Shown here: in pieces, positions 10,126-18,877 of the stretch
Numbering within the stretch: position 1 is the stretch's first letter
How the letters are laid out: every line of letters begins with the position of its first letter
NCBI GenBank assembly: GCA_020186115.1
Contig: WSYJ01000118.1
Span: forward strand, 558,001-622,000
DNA from: Histomonas meleagridis
Lineage: Eukaryota > Parabasalia > Tritrichomonadida > Dientamoebidae
Length of the DNA stretch: 64,000 bases
Reading direction: 5' to 3'
Made by a program: the position numbers and the translations under genes
The notes under the pieces: generated by a model
What the model saw: only the letters and a program-made list of their open reading frames with translations
Database searches by the model: none
What the model was told of the DNA's origin: nothing

Positions 10126-11619
10126 ATGAATGAAGATGATCATAGAATTTCGATTCAACTTCCATTAAATCGTGGAGAATCATTCACAGTTAGATCAAAT
10201 AAAGTGACATTAAAAGATAAAAATTTAAGAACAAGAATTTCAAGAACAAATTCAAAAAAATCATGTAAGTTGCTAAATATGAATCTAAAGCCGATGCCTA
10301 AAGAAAATCCAGAGGAATATACAGTAAATAATTTAAGCTTATTAAAGACATTCTATATAAATCTTTCGTTAAATGAAGAAGAAATTAATTTAGCAAATAA
10401 TATTAACAAAAATTTATATAAAGATCCAAAAGAGTTTAAAATGAATGAGAATGAAGAAGTCGAATGTGCTTCATACTCTCAACTAGTTTTATATCTTACT
10501 AATCCAGAATCAAAAGTCATTTTTCAAAAGCAATTTTTATTTTCATTTACATGTTTTTCAAATCCTCCTTTACTTCTTGCAATGGTTATTACAAGATATT
10601 TTGCAAATACTGAAAGTATTTCAAGTGAAGAACTTTTAGAGCAAATAAGAAATAGAATTGTTCGTATATTATGTTCATGGATTAAAATGGCGTCAAGTCA
10701 ATTTACTTTATCAATGATGGAGGTACTTCAAAAATTTCTTCTTGTTTTAGAGGAACCGAATATAGCTCAAACACAACAATCGAGTCAATATTTAATTTTA
10801 AAAAAAGAAGTTGATAAATTAAAAAACGGAACCATTCGAATTCGGGAAAAATCACAACAATTAATTCCTCCCATCCTTCCAAATATTCCAAAAGATAAAA
10901 GGGATTCATTTAATTGTTTTGCTCCTGAAGAAGTTGCAAGACAATTTACTTTAATTCATCTTAAAATTTTTCAACAGATTGAACCTTATGAATTATTAGA
11001 AGGAATTTGGAGTAATAAATGTATTCAACATATTCAAGAATTAATTAAATATTTTAATTCTTTTTCTGGTTATGTTTCTTTATCTATAATTTGTGGTGAA
11101 ACACCAAAAGATCGATCGAAAATGTTTAAATTTTGGATTGATGTTTGTACAGAGTTTGAAAAATTACAAAATTTTCATGGAATGTTTTCAATTATTTGTG
11201 GTCTTCAACATAAATCTGTTACACGTCTTACAAAGACAGTTAAAATAATAACAAATAATAAAAATGAAAGAAAAGCAAATTTTGAAAGGATGTTAGAAAA
11301 ATGTGATCTTTCGAATGATTATAGTAAATATAGAGAAATTATTTCAAATGCTGTTGAACCGTGTGTTCCTTTTATTGGGTGTTTCCAAAAAGATCTTGTT
11401 TATATTCAAGAAACATATCCAAGTAAAATTGATGGGTTAATTAACTTCAAAAAATGTATTGCTAGTTATGCTTTACTAAAAATAATACAAAAATTTCAGA
11501 AAAGTGTATATAATTTCACAATAGTTCCAGAACTTCAAAATTTAATTGAAGAGCTACCAGAACCATCAGAGAGCGTTGATTTAATGAAATTATCAATTGC
11601 TAAAGAAAAAAAGAAATAA
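10126..11619 (+). CDS. RasGEF (Cdc25-type) guanine nucleotide exchange factor
   Basis: 497 residues. A RasGEF_N/REM-like helical region spans about residues 105-235. The catalytic RasGEF domain runs from about 267 (EEVARQFTLIHLKIFQQIEP) to 495, with the landmarks FNSFSGYVSLSI, FWIDVCTEFEKLQNFHGMF and CVPFIGCFQKDLVYI, which correspond to the conserved NFN, HN.. and PCVPFLG..L.DL blocks of Cdc25 domains. Such proteins load GTP onto Ras-type GTPases. The N-terminal 90 residues are basic and low in complexity, with no recognised domain. The window holds several small GTPases, but none is an obvious classical Ras partner. Confidence 0.88.
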   Translation: MNEDDHRISIQLPLNRGESFTVRSNKVTLKDKNLRTRISRTNSKKSCKLLNMNLKPMPKENPEEYTVNNLSLLKTFYINLSLNEEEINLANNINKNLYKDPKEFKMNENEEVECASYSQLVLYLTNPESKVIFQKQFLFSFTCFSNPPLLLAMVITRYFANTESISSEELLEQIRNRIVRILCSWIKMASSQFTLSMMEVLQKFLLVLEEPNIAQTQQSSQYLILKKEVDKLKNGTIRIREKSQQLIPPILPNIPKDKRDSFNCFAPEEVARQFTLIHLKIFQQIEPYELLEGIWSNKCIQHIQELIKYFNSFSGYVSLSIICGETPKDRSKMFKFWIDVCTEFEKLQNFHGMFSIICGLQHKSVTRLTKTVKIITNNKNERKANFERMLEKCDLSNDYSKYREIISNAVEPCVPFIGCFQKDLVYIQETYPSKIDGLINFKKCIASYALLKIIQKFQKSVYNFTIVPELQNLIEELPEPSESVDLMKLSIAKEKKK

Positions 11620-12289
11620 AACTTTAATTATTAAATATGAATTTACTTGTTACATGTTTTTTTTTTTTTTTTTTTTTTTTCCATCGCTAAAAAAAATTAA
11701 TAAAAAAGTCCACTTACAAGACTTATCATATTGTGGGGAAAATTTGATCCATGAAACATATTTTCAATTGCATTATTAACTTAGCTAAAGTGAATGGTGC
11801 ATCTTAAGAGGTTCGACAAGTAATTACTCAGAGTTGTGTTGTATTTGTGAAAATATCGATATTCTTGAGTTAACACATTCTAATTTTTAATATAAAATGA
11901 ATATAAAGTAATATAAATAATGAAAAAGAGTAATCAATCATAATAAACACGACTTTTTACAACACAATTTTGAAAAGATGCATATTATACTCAAAAACGA
12001 TCATTTTTTTTAAAATCTTGAATATAAAGATTTACTATATAAAACGGAAAATGGCCAACATGATGTGAAAATGGTATAGATGAATTTATGTTTAATTTTT
12101 AAATTTATGTTTATGTTTGTCGCAACTAATAGTTATTGTTGTGATGAATACAGAATTCCATTACATTGTGAAAATGTTATATACGAATTTATGTTTAATC
12201 TTTCAATTTATGTTTACGTTTTTCGCAACTAATAGCTATTGTCGTGATGAACACAGAATTCCATTACATCCAATTTATTAAATATATTA
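11620..12289. other. Convergent intergenic region
   Basis: Between the 3' ends of the RasGEF and the GAF/PDE gene. It holds a T tract of about 24 bases at 11658-11681 and a 103-bp tandem duplication (separate entry). No gene recognised. Confidence 0.6.
12064..12268. repeat. 103-bp tandem duplication, two copies
   Basis: Copy 1 starts at 12064 and copy 2 at 12167; both begin TGTGAAAATG and end CCATTACA (12158 and 12261, offset exactly 103). Scattered substitutions separate the copies. The array ends about 20 bases before the stop codon of the minus-strand GAF/PDE gene. Confidence 0.9.
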
Positions 12290-15200
12290 TCAGTTTTGTC
12301 TTGTTGCTTCTTTCCATCTTCGCATATTATCGAGCAGCTGCTGTCTCAACACGTCTGTTGCCTTCCATTTCGACGCCGCTATTTCGATCAGTGGCATTAC
12401 GTATTTCTCTGCGAACCTCAACTCGGAGACTTCTATTTTCTCGTCCAAATTGTTCTGCATGTTTTTTGTTGGCATTATTCCGTATTTAATTTTCTCTTCT
12501 TGCATCAGTTGTTTCATTTCCTTTCGTAACAGCATTGCGTTTTTCATTGCTATGTTATAAGGCCTTGCGACGTTTGATAAGTTTGCGATTTTAATGAATA
12601 ATCGCATTAAGTTCATATTACTATGGTCACCGCTTTTCCACAATTGTACGAAGTCATCTTGTTTATATATACCTGCGCTTAATATCAATTGGATGAACAC
12701 GTTCCAAAACTTTTGTTTCTCTGCTTGATTAAAGTTTTCGATGAAACACATTTTCTTATTAGTTAATATTTGTATTGTATATTTCGCATACGCCGTTTCT
12801 TTTGCTGATTGATTCTTGAATAATATGTTTAATGGTAATTGCGATAATGATATTGATCCTTCATTTTCATCATCGACGCCAAGGTTATGCATTAACGAAG
12901 CTAAAAGTAACGCAAATAATTCGATGTCATCTAAGTTTCGATCTTCTTTCGTCATTTTCAGTAAACAGAAAACAGATTGGATCGTGTCGAATGAATGATG
13001 AAAGTTATGATATGGTAAATCACTTGAAATGGCTTGTAACAACATAATCAATTGATAAAAAACTATTTGCGAAATCTTCAGCTTTTCCAATAAGTTAAAA
13101 TATGTAAAACAATATAACACTAATTGTAAAATTCGATCTGAACGTGTAATACGTGTATCGACTGATGGGTTCTGCATAAAAAGTTCTTCTTCTTCATAGA
13201 TTTGAACTTTCTTTTGACTCGCAATGATTTGTTCCGATTTACTATTAAATAAATCAAAGATGGAAGTGGATTGGACATTGGTATGTAATAACGCTTTGGA
13301 GATAGCAAACCCTGCAAATGATGCCATTGCAGTCACTACTTTCTCATCGTCTTCCGAAAAAACTACGCCATCATAGCCAGGGATTTTGTTGATTAACATA
13401 ACAACGCCAATCGATGAGCCTTCTTTGGGATCAATTATAGGTGCGGCTAAAAGATTATGTGTAACAAAACTCGGAGTATGTTGATCTAATGATGGATCCC
13501 AACGCATATCTTTCGTGACGTCATGAATGTTGATGATTTTCTTTTCATTTACAACTTCTTTAAAGATTCCAACATTAGATGATAATTTATCACGTGAAAT
13601 TAAGCCAGCACTTCTTAAGCGTGTTCGATCTGATTCAATTAAAAAAACTACACAACGTTCGGAATTAATTAATGCAATACCACTCTCGGCTATATGCTCC
13701 ATGATAAGTGGTAATGATTGTTCACGTGACATAGACATTGTTAGATTTAAAAGTTCTTCAACTCTATCTTTCATTGTGTTTGTATCATCAAATAAATTTG
13801 CATTTGATAATGCAATCCCACAAAATACATTAAAGGCTTTCATTAAGTCTATATCGTTTGCTGTAAAAACTCCTTCTTTTCCTTGTTTGTTTATCATTTG
13901 AGTTACACCAATAATAGTTTCAGCTCTACCTATAATTGGCAAACATAAAATTGATTTAGTCCTATAACCTGTTGATTGATCGACTTCATTATTAAATCTA
14001 GAGTCTTGATAAGCATCTTGAATATTTAAAAGTTGTCCTGTAGTAGCTACATGTCCTGCTATACCTTGTGAAATCGGTAATACAATTGAACGTGAAGTTC
14101 CATATGCCACTTTTGATAATAAATATTCTCTTTTTCTATCTGTTATAAACAACGAGCACCTATCGGCCGAAACTAAACTTCTCGATCTCGTCATAATCAT
14201 TTCAAAAAGTTGGTCCTTGTCTATAACCGATGACAAAGATTCTGCGGTTGTAAGTAATTCTATATAATGATCCTGAGCCGTTAAAACACGTTTTAAATTT
14301 AATACTTCACTTCTATATCTTTGGAAATTAGAGAAAGTTCGAGCTGTCACTGCTGACAAACTTCCTAAAAGGATAGCGTCATGTTGATTAAATATTGTAC
14401 TCCCACGTTTTCCTCTACATATAGCTACACCGAAAATTTCATGATTTGGTGAACTTTCATTTATCATTGGAGCAGCTATAACAGATCTGGATCGATATTC
14501 ATCATCAAGTACCTTATTAAAGTGTGGATGTTCAGAAGCTATAGCGATATTAACGATTTCACCTTCTTGTGCAACAAATGATGCAATTCCTCCTTGTCGA
14601 AGTGGAACTCTATGCTTTTTCCCACTTCCTCCTGCATAAAACTCTAAAACTCCATGTTGCCAGTCGACGAAAAATATTTGTGCGACTTCACAATTAAGAG
14701 CTGATTTCAAAGATTGACAAGCATTCGATATTAATGACCTTTGCTTAAGCTCATTACCTGTTGCGGAATATACTATCGCAAGGATTGAGCGGATTTTTGA
14801 TGCACTAATTTTTAATGTTGCTAAAAGTGGCGGAAGTTTTGTTTCTAAATGATCTAATAATAAGTTATCAAACTCAGTCCAAATGGTTCGTGATGAAATT
14901 GATACTATGGCTATAAGTTGATGTGTAAGTGGGTCTAAAAGAGGTAAACAAACAACACATACTGATGATTCAAAAAATGCTGAATCGGTTTCTGAATTAT
15001 ACCAATCACTTTCTTTCGGATTGGAGATAATTCGTCGCTTCATATTTTGGGCTGTTTTACCAACAATTCCGGTATTTGGTTCAACACGAGTTTTTTGTGT
15101 GGGTGAATATAAGATGTGCGCTGTTGGAATATTAAGCCAAATTGTAATCTTACGTTGATTAAAGGCTGTAGATAAACTTGTTTCTAATTCGAAAATATCA

Positions 15201-15682
15201 ATATCAACATTTTGTAAATGACCCATTGTGGAACAAAGTGAATCAATGATGGCAAGGCGCTTCATTTGATCCGTAATTTCCGTGAGAGCTGCACCAAAGG
15301 TATCATTTGAATTAAATGATGTGAAATATCTATATACATCATCTTGAGAAAAACCTTCGCCATTAACAAATGGACTCATTAAAAAAGTGTCGTCGTTGAG
15401 CTTGGAAACAACTTCTTCTGGCGTCATTTTATATTGATTAATTCCAACATGATTTTCTGATGAGTTGAATAGACGAAATGTTGGAGATAAAACATTGATC
15501 TCGGAATTACCAGTATTTGGATCGAATATAAAATCTTCTTGTTTATTATCCAAATCAATTTTTCTGATTCTATCAAAAATGTTTTCATTTTCTTCAACAG
15601 GAAGAGGAGATAATGGCCCTTTCCCTGTTAAAGGTCTCATTCCGATTGTTGGGCTTATTATGCTTCTTTCCCCAAAGCTCAT
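12290..15682 (-). CDS. Four-GAF cyclic nucleotide phosphodiesterase-like protein, probable pseudoenzyme
   Basis: 1,130 residues from ATG 15682. Four tandem GAF domains occupy about residues 130-310, 325-470, 480-645 and 660-820; the third (SLFITDRKREYLLSKVAYGT) and fourth are the most typical. A PDEase_I/HD-type catalytic domain covers about 880-1130 (SDLPYHNFHHSFDTIQSVF). Class I PDEs bind two metals through His, His, Asp and Asp. Here HNFHH keeps the first His, but the HD pair is HN (LMHNLGVDDENE) and the later Asp is Asn (KIANLSNVARPY). Loss of both Asp ligands suggests no cyclic-nucleotide hydrolysis, so a sensor or scaffold role is likelier. Upstream is a Myb-like TAACGA/AACCGTT pair. 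Confidence 0.88.
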   Translation of the reverse strand: MSFGERSIISPTIGMRPLTGKGPLSPLPVEENENIFDRIRKIDLDNKQEDFIFDPNTGNSEINVLSPTFRLFNSSENHVGINQYKMTPEEVVSKLNDDTFLMSPFVNGEGFSQDDVYRYFTSFNSNDTFGAALTEITDQMKRLAIIDSLCSTMGHLQNVDIDIFELETSLSTAFNQRKITIWLNIPTAHILYSPTQKTRVEPNTGIVGKTAQNMKRRIISNPKESDWYNSETDSAFFESSVCVVCLPLLDPLTHQLIAIVSISSRTIWTEFDNLLLDHLETKLPPLLATLKISASKIRSILAIVYSATGNELKQRSLISNACQSLKSALNCEVAQIFFVDWQHGVLEFYAGGSGKKHRVPLRQGGIASFVAQEGEIVNIAIASEHPHFNKVLDDEYRSRSVIAAPMINESSPNHEIFGVAICRGKRGSTIFNQHDAILLGSLSAVTARTFSNFQRYRSEVLNLKRVLTAQDHYIELLTTAESLSSVIDKDQLFEMIMTRSRSLVSADRCSLFITDRKREYLLSKVAYGTSRSIVLPISQGIAGHVATTGQLLNIQDAYQDSRFNNEVDQSTGYRTKSILCLPIIGRAETIIGVTQMINKQGKEGVFTANDIDLMKAFNVFCGIALSNANLFDDTNTMKDRVEELLNLTMSMSREQSLPLIMEHIAESGIALINSERCVVFLIESDRTRLRSAGLISRDKLSSNVGIFKEVVNEKKIINIHDVTKDMRWDPSLDQHTPSFVTHNLLAAPIIDPKEGSSIGVVMLINKIPGYDGVVFSEDDEKVVTAMASFAGFAISKALLHTNVQSTSIFDLFNSKSEQIIASQKKVQIYEEEELFMQNPSVDTRITRSDRILQLVLYCFTYFNLLEKLKISQIVFYQLIMLLQAISSDLPYHNFHHSFDTIQSVFCLLKMTKEDRNLDDIELFALLLASLMHNLGVDDENEGSISLSQLPLNILFKNQSAKETAYAKYTIQILTNKKMCFIENFNQAEKQKFWNVFIQLILSAGIYKQDDFVQLWKSGDHSNMNLMRLFIKIANLSNVARPYNIAMKNAMLLRKEMKQLMQEEKIKYGIMPTKNMQNNLDEKIEVSELRFAEKYVMPLIEIAASKWKATDVLRQQLLDNMRRWKEATRQN

Positions 15683-15701
15683 TTGAACGGTTTGTTCGTT
15701 A
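15683..15701 (-). promoter_or_regulatory. Myb/M3-like promoter motif pair
   Basis: Immediately upstream of the GAF/PDE ATG the coding strand reads TAACGAACAAACCGTTCAA. TAACGA resembles the Myb recognition element known from Trichomonas vaginalis promoters, and AACCGTT is the reverse of the AACGGTT box seen before other genes here. Confidence 0.5.
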
Positions 15702-15776
15702 TTAATGTGAAACGTAATTAAAAAATGCGAAATAATTCATAATACAAATTAGAGAAAATTATTAATTATCCCACAT

Positions 15777-16204
15777 TGCTATACTTGGGTAAAAGCTTGA
15801 TGTTAAATATGGGAAAGAATCTTTATTACAGATTAGGTAAATTGATAAACTATCATAAACAATCACACAATATTTTAGTAAATATGTTCAATGATATAGT
15901 AATGGGACAAAATCAAGATGTCAACAAAATCCTAATTAGAAATGCAATAAGCCCCCAAACCATTACGTCAAATCTCTTGCAAAAAAGTGAAGCTAAAGCC
16001 AAAAAAATTAATGCTTATCCTATGGAAACAAATTGTATAACAGGAGATGGTGTTGATAATATTTTTGATTTTTGTTGTACTAAAATGCATGACAAAACAA
16101 TGAGTCCAACAAATGAAAATGATAACAATAGCAGTAATTATGGTGATAACAGCAGAAACATCAATAATAATAACACTCCAAAAGAAGTTTGTATCACTCA
16201 ATAA
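15777..16204 (+). pseudogene. Decayed small-GTPase copy (tandem paralogue)
   Basis: The C-terminal half matches the intact GTPase starting at 16472: METNCITGDGVDNIFDFCCT against METNCATGGGIDNILDFCCT, the shared NPTNENDNN-type tail, and a final CITQ against CSIH. G2 and G3 are absent. A P-loop-like GKESLLQI survives near 15803-15835 only in another frame, after an in-frame TAA. The open frame has no ATG before 15800. It reads as a duplicate that lost its N-terminal half through indels, while the C-terminal half and CaaX-like end stayed open. Confidence 0.8.
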
Positions 16205-16444
16205 AAAATAATTAATATTAAATTTGTTTCAATATCATTTTGTACTCATCAAAATTTTCTATTTAACTATCGAAGCAAAATTATGTTTTATTAATTATTC
16301 ATGAAAATCTTATTCATGCCTTTTGTAAATTTTTCTTTTGTATTAATTTAGTGTATTAATGTAAGCCTTAAATTTTTGAAATACTGAAAAAAATGATTTC
16401 TGGTGAGTGTACAGCAAAAACTCTATTGAAGGGGGTACCCACTT

Positions 16445-16462
16445 AACGGTTTATATCAACTG
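16445..16462 (+). promoter_or_regulatory. AACGGTTT box plus TCAACTG initiator-like site
   Basis: AACGGTTT (16445-16452) fits the M3/Myb-type core promoter motif described in Trichomonas vaginalis. TCAACTG (16456-16462) lies 10 bases before the ATG at 16472, the usual trichomonad initiator spacing. The same AACGGTTTATATCAA string recurs at 48616. Confidence 0.6.
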
Positions 16463-16471
16463 TTTTTTAAT

Positions 16472-17137
16472 ATGGAACTTAAAAATGCTCCTGAAAAAGC
16501 ACTAAAAGTTGTTCTGACCGGCGACACCAACACAGGAAAAACATTGATTATGCACAGGATAATGGGTTTTGATGAACCGGTATGCAAAACTATTGGCTTA
16601 GATTTTTTTTCAAAAACAGTTTCTTATAAAGATATAAACGTAAAAATTGCTATTTTCGATACATCAGGGTGTGAAAAGTATTTTTCAATTGTCGAACCTT
16701 ATTTCAAGAATGGTGACATATTTCTAATTGTATTTAGCATTGAAAATGAAAGATCATTTCAATTAGTAAATATATTTAATGACTTAGCGATGAGACAAAG
16801 TCGAAAGGCCGCCAAAATCCTAATTGGAAATGCGATAAATTCTGAACCATTACGTCAAATCTCTCGCGAAGAAGGTGAAGCTAAAGCTCGAGAAATCAAT
16901 GCTGACTACATGGAAACGAATTGTGCAACAGGCGGTGGTATTGATAATATATTAGATTTTTGTTGTACTAAAATGCATGATAAAATAATGAATCCAACAA
17001 ATGAAAATGACAACAACAGCGCTAATGACGTTGATGATAAAAACAATAATGATAATGACGATAAAAATAAAAATAATTACAACAATAAGAAGAATAAGAA
17101 CAATCAAAATGTAAAAGAGGTTTGTTCAATTCATTAA
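16472..17137 (+). CDS. Atypical Ras/Rab-like small GTPase with Asn/Asp-rich tail
   Basis: 221 residues. G1 is GDTNTGKT and G2 lies around TIGLDF. G3 is DTSGCEKY, with Cys in place of the catalytic Gln. The G4 NKxD is missing: its place reads LIGNAINSE. G5 is represented by ETNCATG. After residue 170 comes a low-complexity Asn/Asp/Lys linker ending CSIH, a CaaX-like cysteine four from the end. Loss of NKxD and the catalytic Gln predicts weak guanine selectivity and poor hydrolysis, so it may be GTP-locked or a nucleotide-independent pseudo-GTPase. A truncated paralogue lies just upstream. Confidence 0.85.
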   Translation: MELKNAPEKALKVVLTGDTNTGKTLIMHRIMGFDEPVCKTIGLDFFSKTVSYKDINVKIAIFDTSGCEKYFSIVEPYFKNGDIFLIVFSIENERSFQLVNIFNDLAMRQSRKAAKILIGNAINSEPLRQISREEGEAKAREINADYMETNCATGGGIDNILDFCCTKMHDKIMNPTNENDNNSANDVDDKNNNDNDDKNKNNYNNKKNKNNQNVKEVCSIH

Positions 17138-17319
17138 AAAATAATACGATGAATGAAATTTTGTTTATGCATAAAAAATTGTAAATACCAAATATGAATT
17201 AAACAATATTTTTGGGATTGAAGATATATAAAAATTAATAATTTACTACAGTTTTTGTTGTCGGTCTACAGGTTTTTCATCAGAAAAAGCAAATTTATTT
17301 TAGATAATTATTTAATTAC

Positions 17320-17922
17320 TTAGCACTTACAACCACCAGAGTTCCCTTCATTAGTGGTATCTGTTATTTCAACTTCATCCTCTATTTCCTGTGGAGCAAG
17401 AGATAAAAGTTCTTTTGCAAGATCAGTAAATAATTCTCGTATACCTTCTCCACTTAGTGCTGATGTATCTCTAATGTACTCAATCTGTTTTTCTATTGCA
17501 AATTCTTCGCCTGCTTTCTTTGTTACCTGTCTTTGTGATTCGAGATCACATTTATTTGCGGCACATACAACTATTGCGTTTGGTTGTCCTCTTTCTCTGA
17601 ATTCAGAGTACCATTGTTCTGCTTCTTGGAATGATGTTTCATTCGTTACATCATACACAAGGACTGCTGCTCGAGCATCTCGGTAATACATTGGCACAAG
17701 AGAACGATACCTTTCAGAACCACCTGTATCCCATATTTCGAGTTTAACATCAGTATCATCAACTGTGATAATTTTCTGTACAAAAGATGCTCCAATTGTG
17801 GCTTCAGTTAAAGTTGAAAAACGATCATGAACAAACCTTGTAAGCAAAGAAGTTTTACCAGTGGAAGCTGATCCTATTAGAACAACTTTTTCGCTCCTGA
17901 TTCTGTTTGTCGCTCCTCTCAT
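17320..17922 (-). CDS. Rab-family GTPase (Rab5/Rab22-like)
   Basis: 200 residues from ATG 17922. G1 GSASTGKTSLL, G2 ATIGASF, G3 WDTGGSERYRSL, G4 NKCDLE, G5 TSALSGEG, and C-terminal CKC for double prenylation. The TIGASF effector loop and overall layout are endosomal Rab5/22-like, an inference. The usual WDTAGQER reads WDTGGSER, so the catalytic Gln is Ser, which in Ras-type enzymes slows intrinsic hydrolysis. Membrane traffic regulator; a TBC RabGAP is encoded at 21966-23105. Confidence 0.93.
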   Translation of the reverse strand: MRGATNRIRSEKVVLIGSASTGKTSLLTRFVHDRFSTLTEATIGASFVQKIITVDDTDVKLEIWDTGGSERYRSLVPMYYRDARAAVLVYDVTNETSFQEAEQWYSEFRERGQPNAIVVCAANKCDLESQRQVTKKAGEEFAIEKQIEYIRDTSALSGEGIRELFTDLAKELLSLAPQEIEDEVEITDTTNEGNSGGCKC

Positions 17923-17927
17923 TGAAT

Positions 17928-17944
17928 TGCAGTTTATAACTGCA
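17928..17944. promoter_or_regulatory. Perfect 17-bp inverted repeat with paired AACTG/CAGTT half-sites
   Basis: TGCAGTTTATAACTGCA has 7-bp arms around TAT and lies five bases upstream of the Rab start codon. Each arm contains the CAGTT/AACTG core bound by Myb proteins. Confidence 0.5.
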
Positions 17945-18442
17945 AAACGATTAAAATTAACAGAAAATTTCCTCGCTTTTCAGAATATTTAAAAAGTTAG
18001 CGTTGAAACTATCGAAAAAAATGAAATAATGGCTTTTCGCAGCAAAACATGAATTTCGGATGTGCAATTTTCCTTTTTTAAATGCAATTTTAAGAGGCAA
18101 CTAAAGCAACAACAAAGTGTTTCTAAATAGCATAAAATTACTATGCTTTCAAAATTTGAATAAATAGATCACTCAAGTGTATCCATTCTAACATGAAATA
18201 ACTAGAAACCAAGATAATTATTTGAATGGAAGAATGTGCTATTATTACTAATCACTTTTAATTCTGCTTAATCAAATGAATTTCAAAAAAATTCAAATAC
18301 AATGAATCTTCATGCGATTTTTGATATTGCTATTGAAACGCAAATACTTTGTACATGTTTTTCAAGAAATATTAGGGAAAGTTTTAATCAATATTCAAAA
18401 ATGTCGACATACAAATTTTTATTAACAACATTACAAGACTAC
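17945..18442. other. Intergenic, no gene seen
   Basis: AT-rich sequence between the 3' end of the HMG gene and the Rab promoter. No coding frame, repeat or RNA gene recognised. Confidence 0.5.
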
Positions 18443-18877
18443 TTACTTCTTTGAGATACATTTTCCAGGTATCCTAAGGATATCACCGTTTTCCATTTGA
18501 AATTCCACAAAAATCTTTGTGGAATTTTGCAAAAAATTTAAATTAGGACATTTAGGTTTTGTACCAACGTCATCTGATGCTTTTTGAGCCATCAGATTCT
18601 CAGTGTACTCTTGTTGAAATTTTTTTTTCTCATCATCAGATGCTGTCTTCCACTTATCTGCCAACATTTTAGTAATTAATCTACTGGGGAGCGTTGGGTT
18701 TTCTTTTTGAAGCTCCGTTCTATACGCTTTGCAAAATAAAATATATGGATTTGATAATCTATTTTTTTCATATTTCCTCTTTTTTTTACATGATGAATTC
18801 ATTGAATCATTTGAAGGCAATGAAAACACTACTTCATTATTAAATTCAAGAAGTTTTGTGCTTGTGTTTTCTTTCAT
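18443..18877 (-). CDS. Single HMG-box protein
   Basis: 144 residues from ATG 18877. One HMG box spans about residues 38-108: NRLSNPYILFCKAYRTELQK, then LPSRLITKMLADKWKTAS and DEKKKFQQEYTEN, with the usual aromatic and WK core positions. A KKKRKYEKNR stretch before the box can act as a nuclear signal and DNA contact. The short tail has no recognised domain. HMG boxes bend DNA in chromatin or transcription complexes; the specific target is unknown. Confidence 0.85.
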   Translation of the reverse strand: MKENTSTKLLEFNNEVVFSLPSNDSMNSSCKKKRKYEKNRLSNPYILFCKAYRTELQKENPTLPSRLITKMLADKWKTASDDEKKKFQQEYTENLMAQKASDDVGTKPKCPNLNFLQNSTKIFVEFQMENGDILRIPGKCISKK

